64,000 nucleotides of DNA from Blasia pusilla (taxonomy: Eukaryota > Marchantiophyta > Marchantiopsida > Blasiales): NCBI GenBank assembly GCA_050084515.1, contig CM114271.1, positions 15,438,001 through 15,502,000 of the forward strand. The letters run 5' to 3'. Below the pieces are notes generated by a model. The model had not been told where the DNA came from, did no database searches, and saw only the letters and a program-made list of their open reading frames with translations. Both the position numbers and the translations under genes were made by a program. Positions 24,495 through 37,700 of the stretch are shown here, one piece after another (the first letter of the stretch is position 1; each line of letters starts with the position of its first letter).

Positions 24495-24767
24495 GGTCGT
24501 ATTTCATGTTTGAGCTAACAACATGTACCTTAAGGAATTAATCAGCACGCTCTGATTTAGGCAAGCAACTTGGGAAGATTGATCAAGGCTTGAGGAAGAG
24601 GCTTCTTAGGGAGACGGTATGCACTTGGGGAGACTCAACCTAATTAGCACTTGCTGACTTCTATGCTATCTATTGAATGTGAAACCAATTGAGCCTTTGG
24701 AACTCAATCTAAGTCTTTGGCTTACAAAAATCAAGGTTGGGAGTGCTTCGAGGTAAAGTAGAGGATG

Positions 24768-24770
<3 letters not shown>

Positions 24771-24837
<67 letters not shown>
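24771..24837. repeat. (TC)n microsatellite
   Basis: About 33 perfect TC units lie 0.3 kb beyond the element 2 LTR. Confidence 0.97.
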
Positions 24838-24838
<1 letters not shown>

Positions 24839-25219
24839 GGATATTAAGGATAAACTTACAAAATGGGAATTCAATCATGGCTAAAATATAAGGATTACCT
24901 ATAAAGGCAAGTTTCTCTAAGTAATCATAAATATTGCCTAAATTTGGGGTAATTTGCATGAGGAGGTTTCCCAAAGCCCTAATGGTAATAATTCACCTAT
25001 TGATGTTGGCGCCCTACCTTTAAGGATATGGTACGAAAATACTCTGTAGTATAATATAATTGATATTATAAAGTGAAAGGGAACAATTATAGTAAAAGCT
25101 TAAAAGATTAGGTGATAACTCGTTAATTAACATCACTAATTGTTTAGGGAAAAAAAATCATACCAAAATATAGTGATAGTGAGGACATTCAATATTCAAG
25201 TATTTTCCATGTATATATA

Positions 25220-26400
25220 TATATATATCGCTACATAATCCATATCACTAATCATATCTATACAACACACAACACCGATCTTCCTAACAGACGGATTGAT
25301 CCAAACATACAAAAGAATGCACTCATGCAAGCACACCAAGACCACGCAACAAAAAAAAAAGAAAAAAAAACCCGTCCAACTCGCAATATCAGCATATACT
25401 CTTGCTCGGTGTGTTGTGAATTTAGTGGAGGAGACCAAGTAGTGATTAGAGCTTCCACGCTTAGAGAGAGAGTTTGTACTTCAGGTGGTCCATCCAATGC
25501 CTTGTGATGTTCTTTCAGATTTGAACTCTTCATCATACCATCTATTAAACCTGATTGGGATCCCCTCGGGGAATCCTAGAAGACATTACTTACTAGTACA
25601 GCATCTTTGGGCAATCAATCCAGGGTATTGAATACGTTGAAGAATTTTGGTGTGACCAGCTTGGCTATATCAGCATATGCTCTTGCTCTATGTGTTTTGA
25701 ATTTTGTGCATCAAACCAAGTAGTGACCAAGGCACAAGAGTATAGTTGAGTTCCATCCTGGTTTACTTATGGTTCAAGGGGATACAAGCCGTCCTAAGCA
25801 AGGGCTTTCCACAAAATGTTTCTTCAATTTTTCTTGTTGTGGATTTACCCTCAAGAGAGTGAGATCATACATTTTCATGCCTTACTCCATGTTTTTCTGT
25901 TGTGATCATTTTCCCACTACTTTGGTAATGGTATCCAAAAAATCCTTTCTCATCCACCGTTCGCCTTGAGGAATTTCAGACTCTAACATCTAAGCTCCTA
26001 CCAAAACCTAGCAAGAGTGGTGCTCCAAAGGCTCAATATGAGAGAGACGGCTTGAGAAAACCATCTTTCCCTCCCTTATATCCTTGGAAAGAGGCAAAAT
26101 TCTCATCCCCTAGAAATAGCCCTCTCAATAGTAACTTGCACATAGATGTTACCAGATGACTCTTGACTTGGTCCACACGTAGCCTCACCTAAAATAGTAA
26201 AAGAGGGGAATTTTTCTAAACAACATTCTCGTCATAACAGAGTTGTTATTATATGCTCAAATCATTTGCTAACCCTCTACATTTTTTATATGGCATAACT
26301 CTACATGTCGAGTAACTAAGATATGAAAAATAGCGTGCACATACATGTGTCTACATAACCCACATTGCTAGTCACATCTACGCAACCCTGATATTCCCTA
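25220..26400 (-). mobile_element. 3' LTR region of element 3 (decayed)
   Basis: 25228-25290 (ATCGCTACATAATCCATATC...) and 26333-26395 (GTCTACATAACCCACATTGC...) are diverged copies of the LTR-terminal block seen at 14971 and 15600, and they bracket a ~1.0-kb LTR body. Part of the body (about 25985-26210, TGCTCCAAAGGCTCAATATG onward) also matches 41360-41550. The orientation and the coding traces to the right indicate a minus-strand element. Confidence 0.55.
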
Positions 26401-26529
26401 CATATAGGTATGATACCTCAGAGAGCATGTAACACATGTGCCCAACATGATCTGCTATCTTATACACATCCAACAACATGAGAGCTATCATATATGCAAC
26501 ATCTTCAAACACATGCTCCCCCTCTAATC

Positions 26530-26690
26530 CATCTTATCTATTTCAACCTAGAGATACCAATATGTCAGTATGTTGGCTTGTAACACTACAACTAATTCTG
26601 ATGTTGATCCCTCGGAAGAAATCTAACACTCTCATGCCCTCCTCTAGACATTGCCACACAATAAGTGTGGTATCCAAAGATATTATGTCT
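26530..26690 (-). pseudogene. DNA methyltransferase relic of element 3
   Basis: The minus strand reads LEEGMRVLDFFRGIN (26603-26650), matching motif I and its lead-in (EGIRVLDLFGGIN-type) in the other two copies. After a one-base shift the nucleotide sequence still follows the 61.98-kb copy (GTAGTGTTACAAGCCAACATAC against GTGGTGTTACATGCCGACATAC), then YWYL and VEIDKMD. It lies downstream of the protease trace at 27.3 kb in element orientation, as expected. Only this short part is recognisable. Confidence 0.5.
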
Positions 26691-27227
26691 CCATTCTATG
26701 AGCATGATCCTCACCTAACTCTATATGCTCTAGGAAAAAGGCGCGACTTAATGCGTGCCTCATGAACTCGTATGTATTCCTCTAAAAGTCAATGCTTGTC
26801 CACACAATGGTGAAGATGTCTCCGCATCATGTGAAGAGATACCCATTATGGCATGTCTCTCAATGGGATTATCTGCTATTGGGATGTCCTCTTCATGTAC
26901 GCTCCCCTCTAATAACGCTCTTGTCCTGCTAACTATATCCCTGAATGTTGCCAATATAGTCAGAACATCACCTTGTGGATCACTGCTACGCCCTACGAAT
27001 CGCATAAGTAAATGGCTTACTTGTCCATCACCTAATCGCCATCATGATCTTGGTTGATAAAAAATCATCTCTTCACAAAAAATAAGGATGAAACCAAAGG
27101 GGTTCAACATCGTACTCCTTGCCAACACATCATACAACTTTGCTTATGTTGTAATCGCAAGATTGCGCACCATCTGAAGCATGCTTTGGCTAGAATCTAA
27201 CAACTAGCTCTTGTTGAGTCATGTTTT

Positions 27228-27327
27228 TCAGGGATGATACGACCCTGAAAAACATCGTATCATCCCTGAAAAACATGTTACGATGTTTTTCAGGGATGAT
27301 ACGATGAAAAACATCGTATCATCCCCA
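27228..27327. repeat. Cluster of interleaved inverted repeats
   Basis: The motif GTTTTTCAGGGATGATACGA and its reverse complement alternate four times within 100 bp. Several mutually exclusive hairpins are possible. It looks like a locally generated palindrome (template switching or snap-back repair). Confidence 0.85.
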
Positions 27328-27365
27328 ATGTTGCCTTTCCATAACCCCAATGCCAAACATGCAGC

Positions 27366-27405
27366 CTTCCCTAACTTCAAGGTTGTGCTCTTGAAGTTAG
27401 GGAAG
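27366..27405. repeat. Perfect 16-bp inverted repeat, 8-base loop
   Basis: CTTCCCTAACTTCAAG at 27366-27381 pairs exactly with CTTGAAGTTAGGGAAG at 27390-27405. It overlaps the protease relic of element 3. Confidence 0.9.
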
Positions 27406-28415
27406 TAGGATGTGCATCGAATGATATACCATACATATGGGACTAACCAAGCATAACATCCCACTCCAATTGTCCAAAAATACCATACTTGGTATCACCA
27501 TGGTTTGCTCTTTCGTTGGTCTAGCTGGCGTATCTGCCAACTTGGATGTTGCAACCTTCCATGATTCAATGCAGCGAGTCCCAAGAACCTACCATGAGGA
27601 TAGTTCCACCACCTCCTAAGAAACTACCTCTGAATGAAAGTTAGAAACCTCTTTACACTCACACACTGTGGCGGCCAACTCGAACACCTCTGATGGTCCA
27701 ACTCCCATTTTATCAAGTTCATGGCAGAAAATAATGGAGCATGGCTCACCCAGGTGGCCATCTTCAATAATGTAATCGATACTAATTCCAACCGAGTATG
27801 AATAGGAGTTCCCTCTCCAACTCCTCATGACATCGACATACCCATACCACTTGTGGGCACAAAAAGTTGCCTAAGCACCACTGATGGTGTATGAAGTGCC
27901 TTTGATAACGTGGAAGACTATAGAATCCTAGCATATCGCCCATCGATCAATCTCCTCTTGTGGGTCTTTCTCAATTCCACCTCTCTATGGATCGATCACT
28001 TTTGAAGCACCCCGAGTCAGATCAACATCAACCTCTACCTTAGATGCATTGCACATTAATCTCAAGCCAGTTTACTCCTCCCACATATTCTGATACAATA
28101 TATAGAGGGCGGGGCTAAAGTGGTTACTCTCGACTGCGTGTCCATCATTGGCTATGTCATACTCACGGCAACAATCCTATGCTTCAATGATCAATGTGAG
28201 CGAGGAGCATTGCATCTTGTGCACATCCTCCATTTCCTCTAATAGGTGGTGGAATTCTATCACCGCGGTCAGAAACTCCTCGACTTCCACCAACTTGTTG
28301 CCCTCATCCTACCTTTGGATATATCTTCGACAAAGCTCATAACATCTATTCCTTGTGTGACCATATCTATGGCAATGATCACATTGTGACTATGGTGGAG
28401 CATCCGAGGTGGCTC

Positions 28416-29260
28416 CTAAAAAATATAAGACAAGCTCGACCCTCTACCATACTTTAGGCAATCCCTTTGCATGTGGATTCCACCAAAAATCCAACACATC
28501 AAACTTGCTCCTTGCCAACCAACATAGGTCTGCTCGGGTTGTTGCCTCATAGGCTCACGATATCCACTCTCCTTACTAGGCACATCGACTCGCTCTCGTG
28601 CCATTGATGCACTTGTGGGTACTTGTGGAGCTACTAGCACTTGTGGATATGTCAACTCTCGAGGGAGTTGCATGGTCATAATATGCTGCTCCCTCATCTT
28701 GAGCTCAAGATGCTCAAAAAATTCGAAGACCATCTTCAATGTGGGCTTCATTGTGTGAAGCAACATCACATCTCAAACTCTTCTCCATAGCTCTCAATCC
28801 AAAACCACATAAGAATATAGAATTATGTGTGCCCTAATCACTCAATGAGTGGTAATGATCAGTCATCATATGCGCATGAACGCCTCTCATAGGCTCTCAT
28901 CATATCTCCACTGAAATTCTTGTAAACTCTTAAGCTTATTATTTTGCATGCCCTAGTAGTTCATCCCTGACTCTCGAAACAACTCCATTGTAGGATTTAA
29001 ATTAGATGGCCCTCTATACCACCTCATCGCCATCACTCCCATCATCTCCATCTAGTCCATGGATTGATGATGTGGATCTAAGCTCCCTCACTACCCCATT
29101 ACGTGCCTTACAACCACTATTGGACACATATCTTGGAGCCCCATACACCCTCAATCATTGATCTCTATGATGTAGAAAGTTCAAAACTCACGAGAATCAT
29201 CCATTAGAGGTCCCTCTAAACATTGGAGCAAACTTTTCCTGACATGTGGGGGTTAAAGTA
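28416..29260 (-). pseudogene. gag relic of element 3
   Basis: It contains LKSLQEFQWRYDESL, matching LRSIHDFQRRLGESL of element 2 gag. A C-terminal remnant of the zinc knuckle (CWIFGGIHMQRDC, second Cys lost) aligns with CWSCGGAHHQHDC. Multiple stops are present. It lies in the correct position and orientation relative to the protease relic. Confidence 0.65.
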
Positions 29261-29269
29261 TGTAGGGGC

Positions 29270-31430
29270 TTAAATCTCTTGGTATTTACACCATATGTCT
29301 AAATCCTAGATGAATTCATCTAGAATATATGTAAAACATTAATATAACTCAAGAAATCTTATGCTCATTCTATTATTTTTGGGTAAAATAAAAAACAGAG
29401 GACTTGACAGGCGTCAAAGGTCAGTTTATTTATCGGTTAGTGGTCCAGGTGAACCAAAAAAAGACCTTTACATTTAAAAAAATAAGTTCAAATTAAAAAG
29501 TGGTGACAAAAAATGAATGTGAAGGAGACTTAGAAATATGAAATGAAAATTGGGGAATTTTTAGGAAATTCTCTTAGAAATTTAAAATTATGCTTATTCC
29601 ATTGTCTAACCAAGGATATGGTACAATTAAAATAGATTTCAAGAGATTGGATAGTTTAAGAGATACGGTCATTCACAAGTTTTCAACATAAAGTTAAGCA
29701 AATAATTAAAAGTATGATGGGCTAATGCAAGAAATAAACTTTCAAATAAAACTAATAAAATAAATTTATTTTTACAAATCAGAAAAGAGAATGAATACCA
29801 AGGAGACTTAGGAACATCTGGTAAAGATTGGGAATTATTTATAAAATGGAAAGTTATTTATAAAATAAAATTTAGTATAATTTCTAAAACTTTCTTGTCA
29901 TTCTATATTTCTGAACGTCTTATAGTACAGAATTTAAAAAAATCAAGAGAGTTCATAAGTTTCATACATAGTGTTTCATCCATAGGTTATGGACGTGAGC
30001 TAACACAAGTAATAGTACTAGTTAGTGCCCATGACGGACCATGCCATACACGGTCCTGTGCATATACGCCTTCGTCCCGTGCGTATATGCCCTCTTGTGA
30101 ATACGCGTCTTGCCGTGCCTCGTGTTTATACGCTTCGTCTTAAATACACGTAGGGTTTCTAGGAACACGTGTCATGTTCCGGAGGTGTCGTAATGTCAGA
30201 ACCGTAGCATAGACCACTCCGCAAATTATAGTATAGATGATGATGAGCTTACGTAGAAAATAAACCTTTAAGTTAAATTTCACACGTAAGTTTAGTTTTT
30301 TAAATGAGGAACGACAATCAACATTAGGAATACTTAGGAACATTTAATGAAGATTGGGAAAATATTTTAAAGTGTATTTTTAATTTAAAAATTAATATTA
30401 TTGCTAAAACCGTATGTTCATTCTCCTTTCTAACTTAGCGTAAGCTGGATTTAAAAATATGAATTCAAAGAGTTTAACATCCAAGAGAATCGTAAACATA
30501 CATTTCTCTTGAAAATTAATGACAGACAGGCTCTCACTTCTTGTTAAAAAAAACTCATATCTTTTCCCTTACTAGTGGGGAAAAAGAAGTGATAGTTTCC
30601 TTTTCCAACCCCCATATATCAATTAAGAAAAGAAAGCTACTAATTTGGATATTTTTTCCAAAATTTTCCTCCCAATTGAGCTTGAAAGATTTATTTCTTT
30701 ATTCAATAAATTTGAAGAACAATTCTTGTCGCATCATTCTCTTTTTCCCATCATTTCACTTTCCTTCCAAATTAAACTTGAATTTAATGACTGTTTCCTA
30801 AACTGTTAGAAAATAAGAACAATTTCATGAATATTTATTATTAAATATTAACGTACGTGAGTTGCGAAATGTAGTTACACCTCACGCCATTTATAGTATT
30901 ATTGGGCACGCCTCCTGATGATACATGTCTTTTTGGGCTTAAAATTACTGGACACTTATAAATATTTGACACGGATAGCATTCTCCCTCTTGATTTTGAA
31001 AGAGTTTGGGCACATGGGGACCAACTTGTAGGTCATGCGCATGAACTAACCTAAATAATAGAGTGGAGAGGTTTTCTTTCTAACTAAAGAATCATAATAA
31101 TGTTTTTAATAATATTGGTTTTAGGCTGCGCTAGCAATATTATTGTCTGGATGCAATACATGCCAGAGTATTCTCTCTCACATGTGAGAGGGCTCTCTAA
31201 TAAGTGCCCATGATAAAATTTCAAAGATAATTTTGTGTTATGAGGAAAAAGACAAAAATGTGTAACCCAAGGACACTTGGCAGCCTTTCAGAGTTTAACA
31301 TAGAGAAGAAATAACGCAAATAATAGTGCAGAATTGAAAAGAATTTTCCATCGCCGTAACCATTTAATTTTCATCGCACGGGAATGAGTCTAAATTCTGG
31401 AATTTAGAAGTGACCGAACAATCTCACCCA
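29270..31430. other. AT-rich DNA between retroelements and the ethylene receptor leader
   Basis: No gene is recognised. A short segment near 30050-30150 has several irregular TATACGC/TATATGC repeats. The rest is A/T-rich without family resemblance. Confidence 0.6.
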
Positions 31431-32100
31431 TTGCGTCCGTGCGACATCCGACACGACATTTTTTTGGGTTTGTTTTTTGTTTTGGCCTTTCGATAGCGAT
31501 TCGCGAGGCTCGAGAACGAGCGAGCGTACGGCCATTCGCAAGCTGGCGGGTCGACGGAAATAGCTATTCGCGATCCAGTTCCGCAGTGCGACGCGGCATA
31601 AGAGTCCGTCTCTCAGTCCATCCCTCGGTCCGAAGAGTGCAATCCCTCGGTGCGATGCGGCAGAAGAATCCGTCTCTCGGTCCGTCCGTCTGCGTGCGTC
31701 TGTCCGCGGCTGTGTGCGTGTAGGGGTGTGGTGGGGGGAAGGGAGAGGAGGAATCTGGTGCTGTTTGCGGGAAGGGTTTCCGTTCGTGCAAAGCAGCGGA
31801 GTCGGAGGAGTGGGAGAAAGAGAAGGAGAAGGGATCCGAATGATTGGCTATGGAGGAGGGGAGGAAGAGAAGGGGTCCTCCCGAGAGCTTGATTAGGGTT
31901 TTAGCAGATGCGTGGGACTCGAGAGGGGCGAGGAGCGAGGGACATTGTGGAGGGGCGAGCTGGGGAATGTCCGAGGCGAGTGTCGGGAATTCGTGGGTGA
32001 GGAATTCGGTAGCAGCTGCGCAATTCTGCGGAGTTCAGTTTGGTGAATGAATGAATGAGCTCTCGGGGCCCGGCCTTTCCTGCGGATTTGGAATTGGATG

Positions 32101-32144
<44 letters not shown>

Positions 32145-32940
32145 TGTTGGTGTGTATGTCAGGGACAGGTGGTACTGGATTTGTTGGGAACTGGACTGGA
32201 CTGAACTGAACTGGACTGGACTTGCAGCGGCGGCAGATGATGCGGAGGCGACGAGGCGTAGAAACTAGTGTCTGATGTCCTATTGTTGCGGTGGACGAGA
32301 TCGTATTTTGGGAAGGGTCCTGGTTTTGGGGGGGACTTTCAATTCTCCTGTAGAAACCTCCAGAGCCGGTGATGAAGATATTCTCTCGTCGAATTCAATT
32401 CTCGTACTTCTCAGGATTTGTGGAGTTCATTTTGGACGCTAGGTATCCGTGCTTCAAGTCGGGGTCTACAGATAGAGCTGCCAAGGAGACGCACTGGAAG
32501 TGACCAATTCGGAGTTGGAAGCTGGAGATAGGTTTTGGGTAAACGCGATCAGCACTGACCAGCGTATGCGGTGCCATTCACTGTTTAGTAGTTGGGATTA
32601 TCGGTGCCTGATCCCACTGGTGGAAGTGTGTTACATGTCGAACCTGCCGGGCAGGTCGCATGAGCAGCTGTACAGCCGTCGTCAGTCCTCTAGGCTGGAT
32701 CGAATTATCGAGATCTAAAGAAGGCTTCATCAGCGGGTTTGCTCTCTCCCCCACTCTGTCTGTCTGTCTGTGTGGCTTGCAGGGGTGAGCACTACCTGCG
32801 AATCAATTGACTCTTTTAGTCTCTTCTTTGGATCAGGTGTGTGCTCACCAGGAGGTCTATTGTGTCCCGCGGGACCTTCACAAACAGGGCAGGAGCGTGT
32901 GCGGTCGCTGTAAACATTTCCAAGCGATGCGTGTTTATAT

Positions 32941-33009
<69 letters not shown>

Positions 33010-34735
33010 GCTACAGCGGTTCCGATGGTCCACATCACGGGGAGAAGTTCGGAGATTTCGACGAGGGTTAGTTTCCCAGCTGAGTCTCGAGACGAAGTGG
33101 TGTGATAGCTGTTGTCGCAATTGAGGCGGAATATAGTGGAGCGATCGATGGACAGGCTTTACGAAGGACTGGAAGGCGATTGGCGAAGTCAATTCGCTAG
33201 GAAGGGAACTGACGCTGTCCTAGAGTCGGATATGCGAGGACTCAAGATCAAAGCGCTCGCGCTTGCTCTCCGTCCTTGCAACTCTAATCTTAGAGTACAA
33301 AGCGTAGGGCTCTGGGCACGCGCTGGTTAGGTAGAAAGGATAGGACACAATATCTGCCGCACTTATTTTCGTCCCTACCTTGTATTTTTGGTCTGCACTG
33401 ACATCATGCCCCGTGGTTATCCAGCTTAAAAACGAGGGCTTTTAGGATTCTTCCATACGAGAAGGTGACGGGGAGGCATTTGAGCTGGGTTTGTTCGTTC
33501 GCAAAGTGGATAGTATCGTGTTTGTGTCTCAGACTTCAAACCATCTCTAACATCGGGAGCTGATCATGCCTGTGGGAACCTCATGGTATTAGCCCTCAGC
33601 AGTCATTCTGGTAGTGATGATCCCCGGATTGAGGGTGGCCTATGCCATCACCTAATCTACACTCCATCCAACCTTCGATCTGCCATAGATTGTGTCCTGT
33701 CAGCGTTCTTGAATTCTGTGTTGTTCCAGTTCAACCATTACCTCATCTCCTCGTCCCTCTCCATTCTCGGATTACTCTTACCCTTTGAATAGCCCAGCCA
33801 GTGAATTCGTATGGTGATGGGTTTCCTCCTGAAGTGGTAGTCGAGTAGTACGTAACTGTTGTACTGTTACTATCTTCTGTTAGGAAATGTTGAGAGGCAA
33901 GTACTAGGATTCTATCTCGTAAACGTGCAGCTGTACCTGTTGTTTCATCACGACTACTGCTTCTACTGGGTTGCAAGCTGACACGGTATAAAATGGTTGA
34001 AGGTTTTGGCTGGAGCATAAACTGGCGCCGAGTCCCGAATTTGGAGAATGTAGCATTTTTCGTTTCTCCAGTTTTTGTACGGGAGGTGAAATGGTGGAAG
34101 AAAGTCTGCACATCAACAATGGTTACTTTGCAAGACTTGGGGAGGCCATCATTGCCTTGAACAGATGGAAGTGTCAGAATGACTCTGAAGATCGCTGAAA
34201 GACAATGTAAGCCTTGCATATTTCAATTACTTGACGCACTTGATATTCAGCGAAAACATAACATTTGTTGTTCCGGGAACGAGATTTCTTGGTCGGATGT
34301 AGGCATCCTGTACTGGGGAGTTTTGTCTTTTTTTCTGGTGTGTCTTGGTCTGTAGTTTGCAAGGTCCAACGTTTCCTACCCCGTTGTGCCCAAGAGTATG
34401 AATGAATTTAGGGCTGTGAGTGGCAATCATCTGAGCCCAAGATGGGCATTTCATCACGAACCTGTCTTTTTGGATGTCTTTTGTGATGGGCCGGGTTTGC
34501 ATGGTGGTTGATATCTGTAACTTTTATGAGACAATTTGGATTAGATCTGAAAGTAAAATAATCTTCAGGGAACTATCAAGGGTAATAGAAGCTACTATTC
34601 AAGTCACGAGTCTTGGAAAGGAGAGGTTTGGGTTGTGGCTAAGCACTGCAATTGCTTTGTTCTTATACAGGTGACCCTTTCATCTGCGCGTATTTCAGAA
34701 GTTAAGGCCTTGCGCTCTTCAGAAGATTCGCCCCA
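31431..34735 (+). promoter_or_regulatory. GC-rich upstream/leader region of the ethylene receptor gene
   Basis: Composition changes sharply at about 31430 from AT-rich to GC-rich. The stretch holds two GA tracts (32109-32140 and 32942-33007) and many short upstream ATGs. A pyrimidine-rich TTCTTATACAG at 34660-34670 could be the acceptor of a 5'-UTR intron; ethylene receptor genes of flowering plants often have one. The transcription start and the extent of the UTR cannot be fixed from sequence. Confidence 0.4.
32942..33007. repeat. (GA)n microsatellite in the ethylene receptor leader
   Basis: It has 33 GA units; a shorter one lies at 32109-32140. Arg-Glu and Ser-Leu repeat frames over it are not genes. 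Confidence 0.95.
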
Positions 34736-37700
34736 ATGACGACACTATGGAGATTACTGATTTTGCTGTTGACCCTTATGGTGGTCACAGCAGTTGTAGC
34801 AGGGACAGTCACATCCCCGCCAGGAATCCCTGGTTGTACTTGTGAAGATGATGTTTGGGGAGCGGTTGATGAAGGAATGACGCGCTGCCAGCTAGCCAGC
34901 GATTTCCTAATCGCATTGGCCTACTTCTCCATTCCATTGGAGCTCGTTTATTTTGTGAGCTGCTCTCACATGTTCCCCTTCCGATGGGTCATCATACAAT
35001 TTGGGTCATTCATTGTGCTGTGTGGGTTGACCCATTTCATTGCCATATGGACGTATGGACCCCACTCTTACTCTGTTGTCGTGGCACAGACTGTCCTGAA
35101 GATTCTCACAGCTGTGGTCTCTTGTGCTACTGCTATTACCCTTGTTCATATCATCCCAGAACTTCTACATGTGAAGGTGCGTGAGCTTTTCCTGAAGCAC
35201 AAAGCTGCAGAATTGGACAGGGAAATGGATATCATCAAAACACAGGAGGAGGTTGGCCGGCATGTGAGGATGTTGACTCATGAGATTCGTAGTACTTTGG
35301 ATCGACACACAATTCTCAATACCACGCTCATTGAGCTTGCAAAAACTTTGAGTCTTGAGAATTGTACAGTGTGGATGCCCAACGATGATGGTAATGCACT
35401 GGAGTTGACGCATGAATTGGAAAGGAGGTTGGTACAAGTTCCTATAACCATCCCTGCTGGAGATTCTTCAGTCCAGAATATCGTGCAAACTAGGGCTGCT
35501 GTGATGATTCCCCCCACCTGTGCTTTAGGGAAAGAAAGCAATCATTGCCTGCTCTCAGGGGGCATGGCGGCTGTTCGGCTGCCTTTGCTACACGTTTCAA
35601 ATTTCAAAGGGGGAACCCCTGAGACTTTTCATGCTTCTTATGCTATCCTGGTACTTGTTTTACCAAGCGAGAGCGGGCGCCAGTGGAGACCCCATGAGCT
35701 TGAAATGGTAGAGGTGGTTGCAGATCAGGTGGGAGCCGAAAATCAATTGCATTTTTTGCTACTTCTGCAAGTGTTCTGTTGTTTTGTATGGATTTGTTGC
35801 CACTGGTCTTGCGGTGCCTTTTTTTTGGGTCTTTTGGTGATTTCGAAACAGCCAATTATGATATAGTGGAGGAATTATTCGACTGTGAGCCGCACTCTCT
35901 TGTGTTTTTGTTAAACAAATTGTGTGATAGTTCAGCGTAGCATGTATGTCATTCTGAACAAGTGCAATTTGAAGATCATATTGTCCAGGTTGCTGTTGCA
36001 CTATCACATGCAGCAGTGTTGGAAGACTCACAGAGAACAAGAGACAAGCTGGTGGAGCAAAACAAAGCTTTGCAGCAAGCAAGACAAGATGCAGAGACAG
36101 CTATCCGGGCAAGAAATGATTTCCTAGCAGTGATGAACCACGAAATGCGCACTCCAATGCATGCAATCATTGCACTTTCATCTCTACTTCAGGAAGGAAA
36201 CCTGAGCCTTGAGCAGCGTGCCATGGTGGATACAGTTGTCAAAAGCAGCAGCCTACTTTCGACTTTAATCAATGATGTGCTGGATTTTTCAAGATTGGAA
36301 GATGGAAGTTTGGTTCTAGAGCTCGGTCCATTTGATCTGCCTACAGTTCTGAGGGAAGCTGGGAATTTGGCTAAACCTATGGCAAGGGGGAAAGGCCTGG
36401 ATTTCTACTTTGAGATTGCAGACGATGTTCCGACTCATGTAATTGGTGATGAGAAAAGGCTCCTACAAACTTCGCTGAATGTAATAGGTAATGCTGTCAA
36501 GTTCACAAAATCTGGATATGTGTCTGTGTTGGTCACTGTGGACAAAGGTGAAGGGAGATGGGATCCTCTTAATCCCAGCTGGAGGCCCTCTTTGTGTGAA
36601 GGTTATGTGTACATTCGAATTGAGGTACAGGACACAGGGCTTGGAGTCAGGGAGAGTGATATTCCTCGACTATTTCACAAGTTTGTACAGGCAGACAGCA
36701 CCACCACGAGGAACTATGGTGGGACAGGCTTGGGACTCGCCATCTGCAAGAAGTTTGTGCAGGTAAGAGTTTCTCTTTTACTTAGAGAGTTTGTGCAGGT
36801 CGGGTGTATACATCAAGCCATGGTCCTTCTTGTGGTGGGTCACTTTGTTGGTGATCCTTACAACATATATACTTTCAAGGCTTTTTTGACCATTTTAGAA
36901 AATTGGTCTTTGTAAGTTTTAGGAAATAAGGATTTTGAATTCTATGAGAGGGGTGGTCATAACGGAGTAGGTTTTAAAACTTTGAGCCTGAAGTGTCGTG
37001 ATTTCTTATGTAAGTAGATCAAATTCCTTAAAAGGAATGAAACTGGTCCAAGAATTGCGAGTTGTTGACATTCATGTGGGGTGCACTTTTCTTTGTGAAA
37101 TCAGAGGGTCAACGCCTGTTGGGCATTTCTGTAGATACAGTGATCTTTTGGCCAGATTTAGCAATAAGAGTTTTGGAGAAGTTCAATCGAAGGATGCCTT
37201 GTTTAGTGGGAACCTTCACCTAAGAAATAACTCTTGTCTCCCCTCAATCTTGCAGCTTATGCACGGCCACATTTGGATTGAAAGTGAAGGCTTGGGCAAG
37301 GGGTCTACTGTGACATTCATCATTAGGCTGCAACTATTGCCCATTCCAGGGAAGCGGGAGAGAATATCTCGGGAAGAACAGTTGGCCAACAAAGTGGACT
37401 TAAAAGGATTGAGAGTGCTCGTAACAGACGACAACAGTGTCAATCGCATTGTGACACGGAGATTATTAGATCGGTTAGGCTGTCAAACAACAGTAGTTGA
37501 GTCAGGGCACCAATGCCTGGCAACTCTATCACAACCAGGCAGTTCCTTTGAGGTGCTCTTACTGGATCTATGCATGCCAGAGATGGATGGATACGAAGTT
37601 GCAATGCGAATTCGTCAGAGATTTCGGCCAGAGGATCGACCTCTAGTGGTGGCTCTCACTGCCAATACAGATAAGGATACTCGAGATCGATGCTTACAAA

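Larger units (their letters stand above)
26760..27830 (-). pseudogene. Protease and linker relic of element 3
   Basis: PSEVFELAATVCECK (about 27660-27705) corresponds to PVEVFRLAAMLCERG in element 2. KLGKAACLALGL (27340-27375) corresponds to the MLGKA...GLVL block after the protease active site. Two sets of perfect inverted repeats now interrupt this region (27228-27327 and 27366-27405). Numerous stops are present. Confidence 0.5.
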
